Origin: Pseudomonas japonica
GTDB lineage: Bacteria > Pseudomonadota > Gammaproteobacteria > Pseudomonadales > Pseudomonadaceae
DNA: 64,000 nucleotides
Assembly: GCF_013522925.1 (NCBI RefSeq)
Contig: NZ_JAAMQU010000005.1
Location: forward strand, 1 to 64,000
Reading direction: 5' to 3'
Made by a program: the position numbers and the translations under genes. Shown in pieces: positions 46,016-53,776 of this stretch. Each line of letters opens with the position of its first letter. Position 1 is the first letter of the stretch. The notes under the pieces were generated by a model. The model saw only the letters and a program-made list of their open reading frames with translations, was not told the DNA's origin and searched no databases.

Positions 46016-46460
46016 CGAGTGTTCTCCTTGATACAAACCGAGTAAAGCGGCCGGTACGCGTGTCGATTCTGGCCCGCTCCAGCTCAAGCCTTTGCGCACA
46101 GCCGCAAGCGGGGTTTCAACTAATAAGTTTGAAAAGATTAAAGTTTGCACCCCTATCGCGTAGCAGAGGCAGGATGACTTCTAACAACTTCCATGAGCGA
46201 TCGCCATCGCCAACAGCCTTCGTATAACCCGCAACTATAACGACATTTATTTTAAAGCCACCGCAAATTAATATATGAGACGATGGCGTTTCGCCACCTA
46301 GCTGGCGCCAAAAAACTGGAAAGTCCCTTTCTCAATTTCCTGCCACGTCAAAACTGCACAAAAAATAATTTTCACGGCTATTCGACGTTTTGCGATAACG
46401 AGTGACTCGGAGCGCGGGGTTTACTAGGATAGCCCTATGCCTTCATGTGTTTGAGCACCG
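46016..46460. other. AT-rich divergent intergenic region
   Basis: A 445-bp gap between the membrane protein and the Lrp-type regulator. Its centre (about 46200-46400) is much richer in A/T than the flanking genes. I see no gene, repeat or confident promoter. The base composition suits binding by MvaT-type silencers. Confidence 0.4.
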
Positions 46461-46919
46461 ATGACAGACCACAGCGCCTTTTCCCTCGACGGGGTTGACC
46501 GTCAATTGATTGCCGCCCTACAGGTAAATGCGCGTGAAAGCGTTGCTACCCTTGCCAGAAAACTGGGGATTGCCCGAACTACAGTAACCTCGCGCCTCGC
46601 CCGCCTGGAGCGCAACGGGGTGATCGTTGGCTATGGCGTTCGCCTGGCACAGCGCGCCTTGACCGGCGGGTTGCAAGCCTATGTGGGCATCACGGTACAG
46701 CCCAAGGCCGGCCGCGATGTGCTCAAGCGTCTTGGCGCCATGGCACAGATCCAGCAGCTGAGTGCGGTAAGCGGCGAGTTCGACTATGTGGCCTGGCTGC
46801 ATACCGACAGCCCTGAGGCGCTGGATGAGCTGTTGGACCAGATCGGCGCCCTTGAAGGCGTAGACAAGACCACCACGTCGATCATCCTCAGCACCAAGAT
46901 CGATCGCGGTCGCGGTTAG
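46461..46919 (+). CDS. Lrp/AsnC-family transcriptional regulator
   Basis: 152-aa feast/famine regulator. The N-terminal helix-turn-helix (VDRQLIAALQVNARESVATLA split over ARKLGIARTTVTSRLARLE) is followed by the RAM ligand-binding domain (about 70-145). Its position before davBA matches the AsnC-family gene beside davBA in P. putida, so it probably senses lysine or a product and controls davBA. The 243-bp gap to davB holds a promoter and a palindrome. Confidence 0.9.
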   Translation: MTDHSAFSLDGVDRQLIAALQVNARESVATLARKLGIARTTVTSRLARLERNGVIVGYGVRLAQRALTGGLQAYVGITVQPKAGRDVLKRLGAMAQIQQLSAVSGEFDYVAWLHTDSPEALDELLDQIGALEGVDKTTTSIILSTKIDRGRG

Positions 46920-47044
46920 CGCGATATTCCCTGTAGGGTTTGCCATATCCGGGAAGCCCGCTGACATGAGCCATTCGCGAGCTGGCGCCCGCTTCCCACA
47001 GGGCTGGAGGCTTCCTACGGCAAAAATGACCAGCGCGTTTATCA

Positions 47045-47055
47045 TTTCGACGAAA
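47045..47055. promoter_or_regulatory. Palindrome upstream of davB (possible Lrp-family operator)
   Basis: TTTCG-A-CGAAA, a perfect 11-bp palindrome in an A/T-rich stretch about 65-75 bp before the likely davB transcription start. The spacing suits an activator site for the adjacent Lrp-type regulator; assignment is inferential. Confidence 0.35.
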
Positions 47056-47084
47056 AATCAGGCAAAAAGACCGCACTCTGCGTC

Positions 47085-47113
47085 TTAATAACGTGTCAGC
47101 ACCTCCCTAGAAT
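47085..47113 (+). promoter_or_regulatory. Candidate davBA promoter
   Basis: TTAATA (47085-47090), a 17-base spacer and TAGAAT (47108-47113) give 4/6 and 5/6 consensus matches. Transcription would begin near 47120, about 40 bases ahead of the davB ATG. Confidence 0.45.
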
Positions 47114-47162
47114 GCCCGTCAGCCTTTCTATACTGACCAGACTGCATTCCTGCGAGGTGCCC

Positions 47163-48845
47163 ATGCTCAAACCCAACCGCCATCCTGCTGGTTTCGAGAA
47201 GCCGATTACCGTATTCGGGCCTGACTTTCCCTTTGCCTTCGACCAGTGGATCGAGCATCCCGAGGGGCTGGGCAGCATTCCGGAAGCGAACCACGGCAAG
47301 GAAGTGGCCATCATCGGCGCGGGCATCGCGGGCCTGGTGGCGGCGTATGAGCTGATGAAGCTCGGGTTGCGCCCGGTGGTATATGAAGCCTCACGCCTGG
47401 GCGGGCGCCTTCGCTCGCAGCCTTTCGAAGCGGCTGAAGGCATCATTGCCGAGCTGGGCGGCATGCGCTTCCCGGTTTCCTCTACCGCGTTCTATCACTA
47501 CGTCGACATGCTGGGGCTGGAAACCCGCCCCTTCCCAAACCCGCTCACTTCAGCATCGGGCAGTACCGTGATCGACCTTGAAGGGCAAACCTACTACGCC
47601 GAAAACGTGGCGGACTTGCCCAAGCTGTTCCACGAAGTTGCCGATGCCTGGGCTGATGCACTGGAAGAGCGGGCGCATTTCAGGGAAATCCAGCAAGCCA
47701 TACGCGACCGCGACGTTACCCGCCTCAAGGCCCTCTGGGACAGCCTTGTGCCCCTATGGGACGACCGCACCTTCTACGATTTCGTGGCCACGTCCAAATC
47801 CTTCGCCGGGCTTACCTTCCAGCACCGTGAGGTGTTCGGGCAGGTAGGGTTCGGCACCGGTGGCTGGGACTCGGACTTCCCCAATTCCATGCTCGAAATC
47901 CTTCGGGTAGTGATGACCAACTGTGACGATCACCAGCATCTGGTAGTAGGCGGTGTAGAGCAGGTGCCCCTGGGAATCTGGCGGCATGTGCCGGAGCGCT
48001 GCGCCCACTGGCCTGAAGGCACCAGCCTGAGCAGCCTGCACAGTGGCGCGCCCCGCTGCGGCGTGCAAAAGGTCGCACGCGCCGACAACGGCCAGTTCGC
48101 CGTGACCGACGTGTGGGGCCACACCCGTGTTTACCCGGCCGTGCTCGCCACGTGCCAGAGCTGGCTGCTTACCACCCAGATCGAATGCGAAGAGTCGCTG
48201 TTTTCCCAGAAGATGTGGATGGCCCTGGACCGTACCCGCTACATGCAGTCCTCGAAAACCTTTGTGATGGTCGACCGGCCATTCTGGAAGGACAAAGACC
48301 CGGTCACCGGCCGTGACACCATGAGCATGACCCTCACCGACCGCCTTACCCGTGGCACTTACCTGTTCGATAACGGGGAAGGCAAGCCTGGCGTGATCTG
48401 CCTGTCTTATTCATGGATGAGCGATGCCCTGAAGATGCTGCCTCACCCTGTAGAAAAGCGGGTGAAGCTTGCCCTGGATGCCTTGAAGAAGATCTACCCC
48501 ACCGTAGACATCGCCGGGCACATCATTGGTGACCCCATCACTGTGTCCTGGGAGGCAGACCCGCACTTCCTTGGCGCTTTCAAGGGCGCGCTGCCGGGGC
48601 ACTACCGCTACAACCAGCGCATGTACGCGCACTTCATCCAGCGCGACATGCCCGTCGAACAACGCGGGATCTTCATTGCCGGCGACGATGTGTCCTGGAC
48701 CCCAGCCTGGGTGGAGGGGGCCGTGCAAACCTCGCTCAATGCCGTGTGGGGGATCATGAACCATTTCGGCGGCAACACATTCCCCACCAACCCAGGCCCT
48801 GGCGACGTGTTCGACACGCTTGGCCCGGTCGCCCTTGCGGATTGA
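47163..48845 (+). CDS. davB: L-lysine 2-monooxygenase
   Basis: Flavoenzyme that oxidatively decarboxylates L-lysine to 5-aminovaleramide, first step of the aminovalerate pathway. It has 560 aa, the same length as P. putida DavB. The FAD-binding VAIIGAGIAGLVAAYEL near residues 48-64 is followed by GGRLRS, the ELGGMRFPVSSTAFYHY segment, and a C-terminal FAD motif in WTPAWVEGAVQTSLN. It resembles tryptophan 2-monooxygenase (IaaM), but its context with davA and overall sequence favour lysine. The start at 47163 follows GCGAGGTG. davA begins 4 bp after its stop. Confidence 0.93.
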   Translation: MLKPNRHPAGFEKPITVFGPDFPFAFDQWIEHPEGLGSIPEANHGKEVAIIGAGIAGLVAAYELMKLGLRPVVYEASRLGGRLRSQPFEAAEGIIAELGGMRFPVSSTAFYHYVDMLGLETRPFPNPLTSASGSTVIDLEGQTYYAENVADLPKLFHEVADAWADALEERAHFREIQQAIRDRDVTRLKALWDSLVPLWDDRTFYDFVATSKSFAGLTFQHREVFGQVGFGTGGWDSDFPNSMLEILRVVMTNCDDHQHLVVGGVEQVPLGIWRHVPERCAHWPEGTSLSSLHSGAPRCGVQKVARADNGQFAVTDVWGHTRVYPAVLATCQSWLLTTQIECEESLFSQKMWMALDRTRYMQSSKTFVMVDRPFWKDKDPVTGRDTMSMTLTDRLTRGTYLFDNGEGKPGVICLSYSWMSDALKMLPHPVEKRVKLALDALKKIYPTVDIAGHIIGDPITVSWEADPHFLGAFKGALPGHYRYNQRMYAHFIQRDMPVEQRGIFIAGDDVSWTPAWVEGAVQTSLNAVWGIMNHFGGNTFPTNPGPGDVFDTLGPVALAD

Positions 48846-48849
48846 CGCC

Positions 48850-49656
48850 ATGCGAATCGCCTTGTATCAGGGCCCTGCGGGGCCCAACCTGCCAGCGCAA
48901 AACCTGGCCAGGCTCGAGCACTGGGCAACCGAGGCGGCGCGCTGTGGCGCCGACCTTGTGGTATTCCCTGAGATGTTCCTCAGCGGCTACAACATCGGGG
49001 CCCAGGCCGCCCAGGCGCTGGCTCATGCGCCCGATGGAGAAGCGCCGGCGCGAGTTGCCGCGATTGCACGCAGGAACAGCATCGCCATTGCCTATGGCTA
49101 CCCCGAGGCAGGCCCCGCCGGGGCAGTCTACAACGCTGCGCAGCTTGTGGACGGGCAAGGCCAACGCCTGATCGACTACCGCAAGGCGCACTTGTTCGGC
49201 GACCTCGACCGGGCCATGTTCAGCGCAGGCGATGGTGGTTTCCCGGTAGCCACGCTCAACGGATGGAAGCTTGGCCTGCTGATCTGCTATGACGTCGAGT
49301 TCCCGGAGGCCGTGCGCCATCTGGCGTTGAATGGAGCCGAGCTGGTACTGGTACCAACGGCCAACATGGCGGGCTTCGAACTGGTGGCCGAAGTCACGGT
49401 ACGGGCGCGGGCCTACGAAAATGGCTGCTATCTCGCCTATTCCAACTATTGCGGCGAGGAAGCCGGCCTGCATTACTGCGGCCTCAGTAGCCTGTGCGGC
49501 CCAGGTGGTGAGCAATTGGCCATTGCGGGAACAGAAGAAGCCCTGCTGGTAGCCGATCTGGACCGGCAGCATCTGCACGCAACCCGCATAGCTACCCCTT
49601 ATCTCGCTGACCGGCGTAACGATCTTTACGGCCGTCACGGCCCGCAGTCAAATTAA
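48850..49656 (+). CDS. davA: 5-aminovaleramide amidohydrolase
   Basis: Nitrilase-superfamily amidase that hydrolyses 5-aminovaleramide to 5-aminovalerate and ammonia. It has 268 aa. The catalytic triad is complete: Glu41 in VFPEMFLSGYN, Lys112 in DYRKAHLFGDLD and Cys146 in LICYDVEFPE. It lies four bases after davB, the usual davBA pairing. The further steps (davT, davD) are not in this window. A perfect hairpin follows at 49684. Confidence 0.92.
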   Translation: MRIALYQGPAGPNLPAQNLARLEHWATEAARCGADLVVFPEMFLSGYNIGAQAAQALAHAPDGEAPARVAAIARRNSIAIAYGYPEAGPAGAVYNAAQLVDGQGQRLIDYRKAHLFGDLDRAMFSAGDGGFPVATLNGWKLGLLICYDVEFPEAVRHLALNGAELVLVPTANMAGFELVAEVTVRARAYENGCYLAYSNYCGEEAGLHYCGLSSLCGPGGEQLAIAGTEEALLVADLDRQHLHATRIATPYLADRRNDLYGRHGPQSN

Positions 49657-49683
49657 CGACAGCGCCTCGAAGCCCCTGACAGG

Positions 49684-49705
49684 CGTCGCCATATATCTGG
49701 CGACG
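49684..49705 (+). terminator. Stem-loop after davA
   Basis: CGTCGCCA-TATATC-TGGCGACG, a perfect 8-bp hairpin 28 bases past the davA stop. The downstream bases (TAAATTC) are A/T-rich but lack a proper U-tract. It is probably a terminator or an RNA 3'-end stabiliser. Confidence 0.5.
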
Positions 49706-49942
49706 TAAATTCAAAAGCCTAACGGGCGACAGTACATCGTTGACACCCCCTGAAAGCCCCTGCCAGAGGGGGAGCAGCGGTGTTTGACTAGAAAAATCAA
49801 TGATTTCCGCCTGATGGCCATCACTGCAAGCCAAAACGCTACTAAAATGATGGCGTCAAAATTAAATTTATATATTTATCATATGGTTACAAGCTTACAT
49901 TCCACGTTATCGTGTTTACGCCACTTTTTTCGTCCGAAATGA

Positions 49943-49973
49943 TTGACAGCTAGCGACTAAAAACCGATATATC
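49943..49973 (+). promoter_or_regulatory. Candidate promoter of the exopolysaccharide leader
   Basis: A perfect TTGACA at 49943-49948 is followed by GATATATC at 49966-49973, giving a weak -10 (GATATA at 17 or TATATC at 19 bases). It lies just downstream of an A/T-rich stretch (49850-49900). Transcription from here would give a leader of about 300 nt before the first gene. The weak -10 suggests that an activator is needed. Confidence 0.35.
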
Positions 49974-50140
49974 ACTCACCCAGGGCGAAGACCTTGGTCG
50001 GCTCGCACAACGCCAGCCATCATAAAATCTGAAACACCCCACAAGCCGCCACGAAAAGCACTCACTTTTTTTTGAGCGCCCAGGGTATCGGCTTGTTATT
50101 GATTTGGCCGCCTACATCAGCACCCGATTTGTAACGGGAG

Positions 50141-50151
50141 GGCGGTAGCGT
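50141..50151 (+). promoter_or_regulatory. ops element 1 (RfaH recruitment site)
   Basis: GGCGGTAGCGT matches the ops core GGCGGTAGNNT exactly and equals the E. coli JUMPstart ops. In the non-template strand GC-GGTA-GC can form the small hairpin read by RfaH at the paused polymerase. It is on the coding strand, 132 bp before the first gene of a polysaccharide operon that itself encodes an RfaH-family protein at 57853. Confidence 0.8.
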
Positions 50152-50208
50152 TCCTGAAACATTACATATAGGCAGTACGAAGTTTGGGTCCCACGGATTA
50201 CAGGACCT

Positions 50209-50219
50209 GGCGGTAGCTT
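50209..50219 (+). promoter_or_regulatory. ops element 2 (RfaH recruitment site)
   Basis: GGCGGTAGCTT, a second match to GGCGGTAGNNT, 68 bp downstream of the first and in the same orientation. A GGTCC/GGACC inverted repeat (50187-50207) precedes it, and a perfect hairpin follows within 4 bases. Confidence 0.72.
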
Positions 50220-50222
50220 TGT

Positions 50223-50241
50223 CCGAAGTCAGCAACTTCGG
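50223..50241 (+). terminator. Leader hairpin after ops 2 (attenuator candidate)
   Basis: CCGAAGT-CAGCA-ACTTCGG, a perfect 7-bp stem followed by TTTG, in the untranslated leader 41 bases before the first ATG. The weak U-tract suggests a pause or partial terminator. Its position right after an ops element fits a signal that an RfaH-modified polymerase would override. Confidence 0.5.
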
Positions 50242-50282
50242 TTTGAAAGTTAAGCGTTCATTCACGGATAGAGTGTCTTGTC

Positions 50283-51050
50283 ATGTCGCCATTGTTCCGC
50301 AACGACCCTACTTCAATTGCACTTCTGGTCAATGATATGGACCAGCAAGGGCATGCTGTTATCGAACATGCATTTTCCTCTGATGACTTGGATGAAATGC
50401 GCCAATACGTGGAGCGTGAAGCCGGCCGGCACCACGGCCAATATTTCGCCTACCACGGCCTGAAGGCCCTTGCCGGCAGCCCCATGGCTCGGCTTGCGGC
50501 ATCCCCCGAGCTGGCAGCGATCCTCGACCAGCTGCATCGCCACGCCACCGGCGCCCCTGCAACCAGCAGCGAAATCTTCCCCGTGCTGCGCTGCGTCCAG
50601 GGCGGCACTGGCGCCCGCGAATCCAACGCCTTCCACTATGACGCCACCCTCGTCACCCTGCTGGTACCCGTGTTTATCCCGGAGCAAGGCGAGGAACGCG
50701 GCGATCTCATCATGTTCCCCAACCTGCGCTCGGTGCGTTCCAGCGTGGCGGCCAATGTTATTGAAAAGGCCGTGCTGCAGAACAAGCTCAGCCGCCGCGT
50801 GCTCACCCACGGCATCCAGGCCGGCTGGTTCAAGCCACGCACGCTGCCGCTGGTGCCGGGCAACCTTTACCTGTTCTGGGGCTACCGCAGCCTTCACGCC
50901 AACCAGCCGTGCAGCCCGGAGGTACGTCGCGCTACCGCGCTGTTCCACTACGGCGACCCTCACGCCGGCAGCCTGGCCACCCGGCTGATCCTCAAGCTCA
51001 ACCAGCAGCGCGCCCGCCGCAGCGTTGCCCGTTCCGACACCGTCGCCTGA
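50283..51050 (+). CDS. 2-oxoglutarate/Fe(II)-oxygenase-like protein (phytanoyl-CoA dioxygenase family)
   Basis: 255-aa cytosolic protein with a jelly-roll oxygenase signature: FHYDATLV supplies His118 and Asp120, SLHANQPC the distal His205, and PEVRRATALFHYG a following Arg that could bind 2-oxoglutarate. It is the first gene of the exopolysaccharide operon, 66 bp before the aminotransferase gene. It may hydroxylate a sugar nucleotide or polymer substituent; the substrate is unknown. The ATG at 50283 has only a weak ribosome site (GGATAGAG). Phytanoyl-CoA activity itself is not implied. Confidence 0.75.
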   Translation: MSPLFRNDPTSIALLVNDMDQQGHAVIEHAFSSDDLDEMRQYVEREAGRHHGQYFAYHGLKALAGSPMARLAASPELAAILDQLHRHATGAPATSSEIFPVLRCVQGGTGARESNAFHYDATLVTLLVPVFIPEQGEERGDLIMFPNLRSVRSSVAANVIEKAVLQNKLSRRVLTHGIQAGWFKPRTLPLVPGNLYLFWGYRSLHANQPCSPEVRRATALFHYGDPHAGSLATRLILKLNQQRARRSVARSDTVA

Positions 51051-51115
51051 CCCGCACTGGACTTCGCCGTCACCTCGACAGCCATCCGCGCAAGGCTTGC
51101 GCAAGGACGATCCGC

Positions 51116-52231
51116 ATGATCAATGTCACCAAGTCGTACATGGGCAACCTGGAAAAATTCAAGGCATACGTAGATGGTATCTACGCCTCGCGCTGGCTGA
51201 CCAACCAAGGCCCGCTGTGCTGCGAGCTGGAAGAGCGCCTGAAGGATTACCTCGGCGTGCGTAACATTGTGGTCGTGAGCAACGGCACCATGGCGTTGCA
51301 GGTCGCCTACCGCGCGCTCGGCCTCACCGGCAGCGCCGTGACCACGCCTTTCAGCTTCGTGGCCACCAGCAGCACGTTGCAGTGGGAGCACATTCGGCCA
51401 GTGTTCGCGGACATCTGCCCGGATACCTGGAACCTGGACCCCGCCCGCATCGAGGCCAGCCTGCATGAAGACACCGGCGCGATCGTGGCCACCCATGTGT
51501 TCGGCAACCCCTGCGCAGTGGATGAGATCGATGCCGTGGCCCAGCGCCACAAGCTGAAGGTGATCTACGACGGCGCCCATGCGTTTGGCGTGCAACAGGC
51601 CGGGCAGTCGGTGCTCAACCGGGGCCACGTGACCACCCTGAGCTTCCATGCGACCAAGCTGTTCCACACCATCGAAGGCGGCGCCATCGTGACCAACGAT
51701 GACGACCTCGCCGAGCGTGTGCGGCTGATGACCAACTTCGGTATCGCCGACTACGAAACCATCGAAGGCCTGGGCACCAACGCCAAGCTGAACGAGTTTT
51801 CCGCAGCGATGGGGCTGTGCATCCTCGACGACATCGAGCTGATCCTTGAGCAGCGCTCGGAGATCGCCCACTTCTACACCCGCCACCTGGGCGACTACCT
51901 TCAACTGCAACGCGTGGCGCCCGACAGCGAACCCAACTTCAGTTATTTCCCGGTGGCCCTGGCCAACCATCGGGCGATGTTATCGGCCCGGGCCGCGCTG
52001 CAAGCCGCCGACATCAACCCGCGCCGTTACTTCTACCCGTCCCTGGACACGATCGACTACCTGCAACCGCAGCAGGCGCAACCGATCTCCCGCGGGCTGG
52101 CGCAGCGTGTGTTGTGCCTGCCGATCTATCCGGGGCTGGGACGGAACATTCAGCAACGCATCGTCGACACCCTGCTACGCCAATGTGATTCGCCACTCCT
52201 ACCCTTGGCGCCGCTGCGCCGGGCCCTTTAA
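51116..52231 (+). CDS. DegT/DnrJ/EryC1/StrS sugar aminotransferase
   Basis: 371-aa PLP enzyme of the nucleotide-sugar aminotransferase family, which aminates keto-sugar nucleotides. The PLP-lysine is Lys181 in LSFHATKLFHTIEGG. Other marks are VVSNGTMALQVAYRALG, TTPFSFVATSSTLQW, IYDGAHAFGV (Asp/His stacking site) and TNAKLNEFSAAMG. The start at 51116 (MINVTKSYMG) has CAAGGACG upstream. It indicates an amino sugar in the polymer; the keto-sugar partner enzymes are not in the window. Confidence 0.88.
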   Translation: MINVTKSYMGNLEKFKAYVDGIYASRWLTNQGPLCCELEERLKDYLGVRNIVVVSNGTMALQVAYRALGLTGSAVTTPFSFVATSSTLQWEHIRPVFADICPDTWNLDPARIEASLHEDTGAIVATHVFGNPCAVDEIDAVAQRHKLKVIYDGAHAFGVQQAGQSVLNRGHVTTLSFHATKLFHTIEGGAIVTNDDDLAERVRLMTNFGIADYETIEGLGTNAKLNEFSAAMGLCILDDIELILEQRSEIAHFYTRHLGDYLQLQRVAPDSEPNFSYFPVALANHRAMLSARAALQAADINPRRYFYPSLDTIDYLQPQQAQPISRGLAQRVLCLPIYPGLGRNIQQRIVDTLLRQCDSPLLPLAPLRRAL

Positions 52232-52252
52232 TCATCCGTAGCCGGGCCGGTC

Positions 52253-53776
52253 ATGAGCACAAACCGATCGATATTTCGCAACACCACCCTCAACTACGTT
52301 GGGCAGGCCTATACGCTGTTGATCGGTATCGTGATCATGCCGTTTTATCTCAGCCACCTCGGCGCGGAGGTGTATGGGCTGATCGGTTTCTATACGGTGC
52401 TGCAAACCTGGCTGCAGCTGCTGGACGTTGGCCTGTCGCCTTCGCTGGTGCGGCAGATTGCGCACCACCAGCACGCGGGCAATGAAAGTTGCCGCGAGGG
52501 CGGCTGGTTGCTGCGCTCATTCGAGCTGATCTTCCTTCCGCTCGCCCTGCTGACCGTGGTGGCGGTATACCTGGGTAGCCCGTGGATTGCCGCGCATTGG
52601 CTCAATGCCCAGGCGCTGGACACGTCCACTATTGTGCAATGCATCACGCTGATGGGCTGGATGGTTGCGCTGCGGTTGTATGCCACCCTGTACAAGAGCG
52701 GCCTGCAAGGCCTGGAAATGCACGCCTGGCTCAACGGTGCCAACGTGGTGATCACCACCTTGCGCTACTTTGGTGGCCTGTTCCTGGTGGCAGTGGTGTC
52801 GCAGGACGCGTTGGTATTCTTCAAGTTCCAATTGTGCGTGGCGGTGATCGAAACGTTGATCTTCGCCAGCAAGGCCTATAGCCGCTTGCCCACGCCACGC
52901 TGGTGGAGTGGCTTCAATTGGGCGCTGGTCAAGCCCATCGTGCCGTTCGCCCTCAGCCTGTCGTTCACCTCGGTGCTGTGGATCGTGCTCACCCAGCTGG
53001 ACAAGATCCTGCTGTCCGAGCGGCTGTTGCTGACCGAGTACGGTTACTTCTCACTCGTCGCGCTGATGACCACCGGGATCCTGATGCTGATCAACCCGCT
53101 GGTGCAAACCCTGTTGCCACGCATGACCGTGCTGCTGGCCGAGGGGCGGGACAAGGACATGCACCAGCTGTACCTGGCTGCCAGCCGCTTTACCTGCACC
53201 TTGCTGTTTCCACTGGCGAGCGTGATGGCGGTGCACGCCGGCGACTTGCTGTACGCCTGGAGTGGTGACCGCGCCGCAGCCGACTGGGGCAGGCCGATCC
53301 TGTTCTGGTACGCCTTGGGCAGCGCGATCATGGCCGCCAGCACCTTCCAGTACCACCTGCAATACGCCTACGGGCAGATCCGCCTGCACGTGTGGTACAG
53401 CGTGATTTCTGCCGCCGTCACCGTCCCGGTGATGGTGTTGGCCATCGACAGTTGTGGCGCCCTGGGCGCCGCTGCCGCGTGGTTCGTACTGCGGCTGCTG
53501 TCCTTCGCCATCTGGCCGCGCGTGGTGCACCACCACCTGGCGCCGGCCCTGCATGGCGTGTGGTTGAAAGACATTCTGCGGATCAGCCTGATGACCCTGC
53601 TGGGCCTTGGGCTGACCGAACCGATTGTGCGCCTGATGGCCGGCGAAGATCGCCTGCTTACCCTGGCGAGCCTGGCCATCTGCGGCCTTGTCACCCTGGC
53701 TATCGTGGCCGGCAGCGACCGCTTGCTCGCCGCCCGGGTGATTCTTCTGTTCAGCAAACCGAGCGTAGGACGATGA
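52253..53776 (+). CDS. Wzx-type polysaccharide flippase
   Basis: 507-aa membrane protein with about 12-14 hydrophobic helices, of the MOP/Wzx exporter family. The N-terminal helix segment FRNTTLNYVGQAYTLLIGIVI is typical. It should flip undecaprenyl-linked repeat units to the periplasm for polymerisation. It starts 21 bp after the aminotransferase and its stop overlaps the next glycosyltransferase start (ATGA). Confidence 0.9.
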   Translation: MSTNRSIFRNTTLNYVGQAYTLLIGIVIMPFYLSHLGAEVYGLIGFYTVLQTWLQLLDVGLSPSLVRQIAHHQHAGNESCREGGWLLRSFELIFLPLALLTVVAVYLGSPWIAAHWLNAQALDTSTIVQCITLMGWMVALRLYATLYKSGLQGLEMHAWLNGANVVITTLRYFGGLFLVAVVSQDALVFFKFQLCVAVIETLIFASKAYSRLPTPRWWSGFNWALVKPIVPFALSLSFTSVLWIVLTQLDKILLSERLLLTEYGYFSLVALMTTGILMLINPLVQTLLPRMTVLLAEGRDKDMHQLYLAASRFTCTLLFPLASVMAVHAGDLLYAWSGDRAAADWGRPILFWYALGSAIMAASTFQYHLQYAYGQIRLHVWYSVISAAVTVPVMVLAIDSCGALGAAAAWFVLRLLSFAIWPRVVHHHLAPALHGVWLKDILRISLMTLLGLGLTEPIVRLMAGEDRLLTLASLAICGLVTLAIVAGSDRLLAARVILLFSKPSVGR

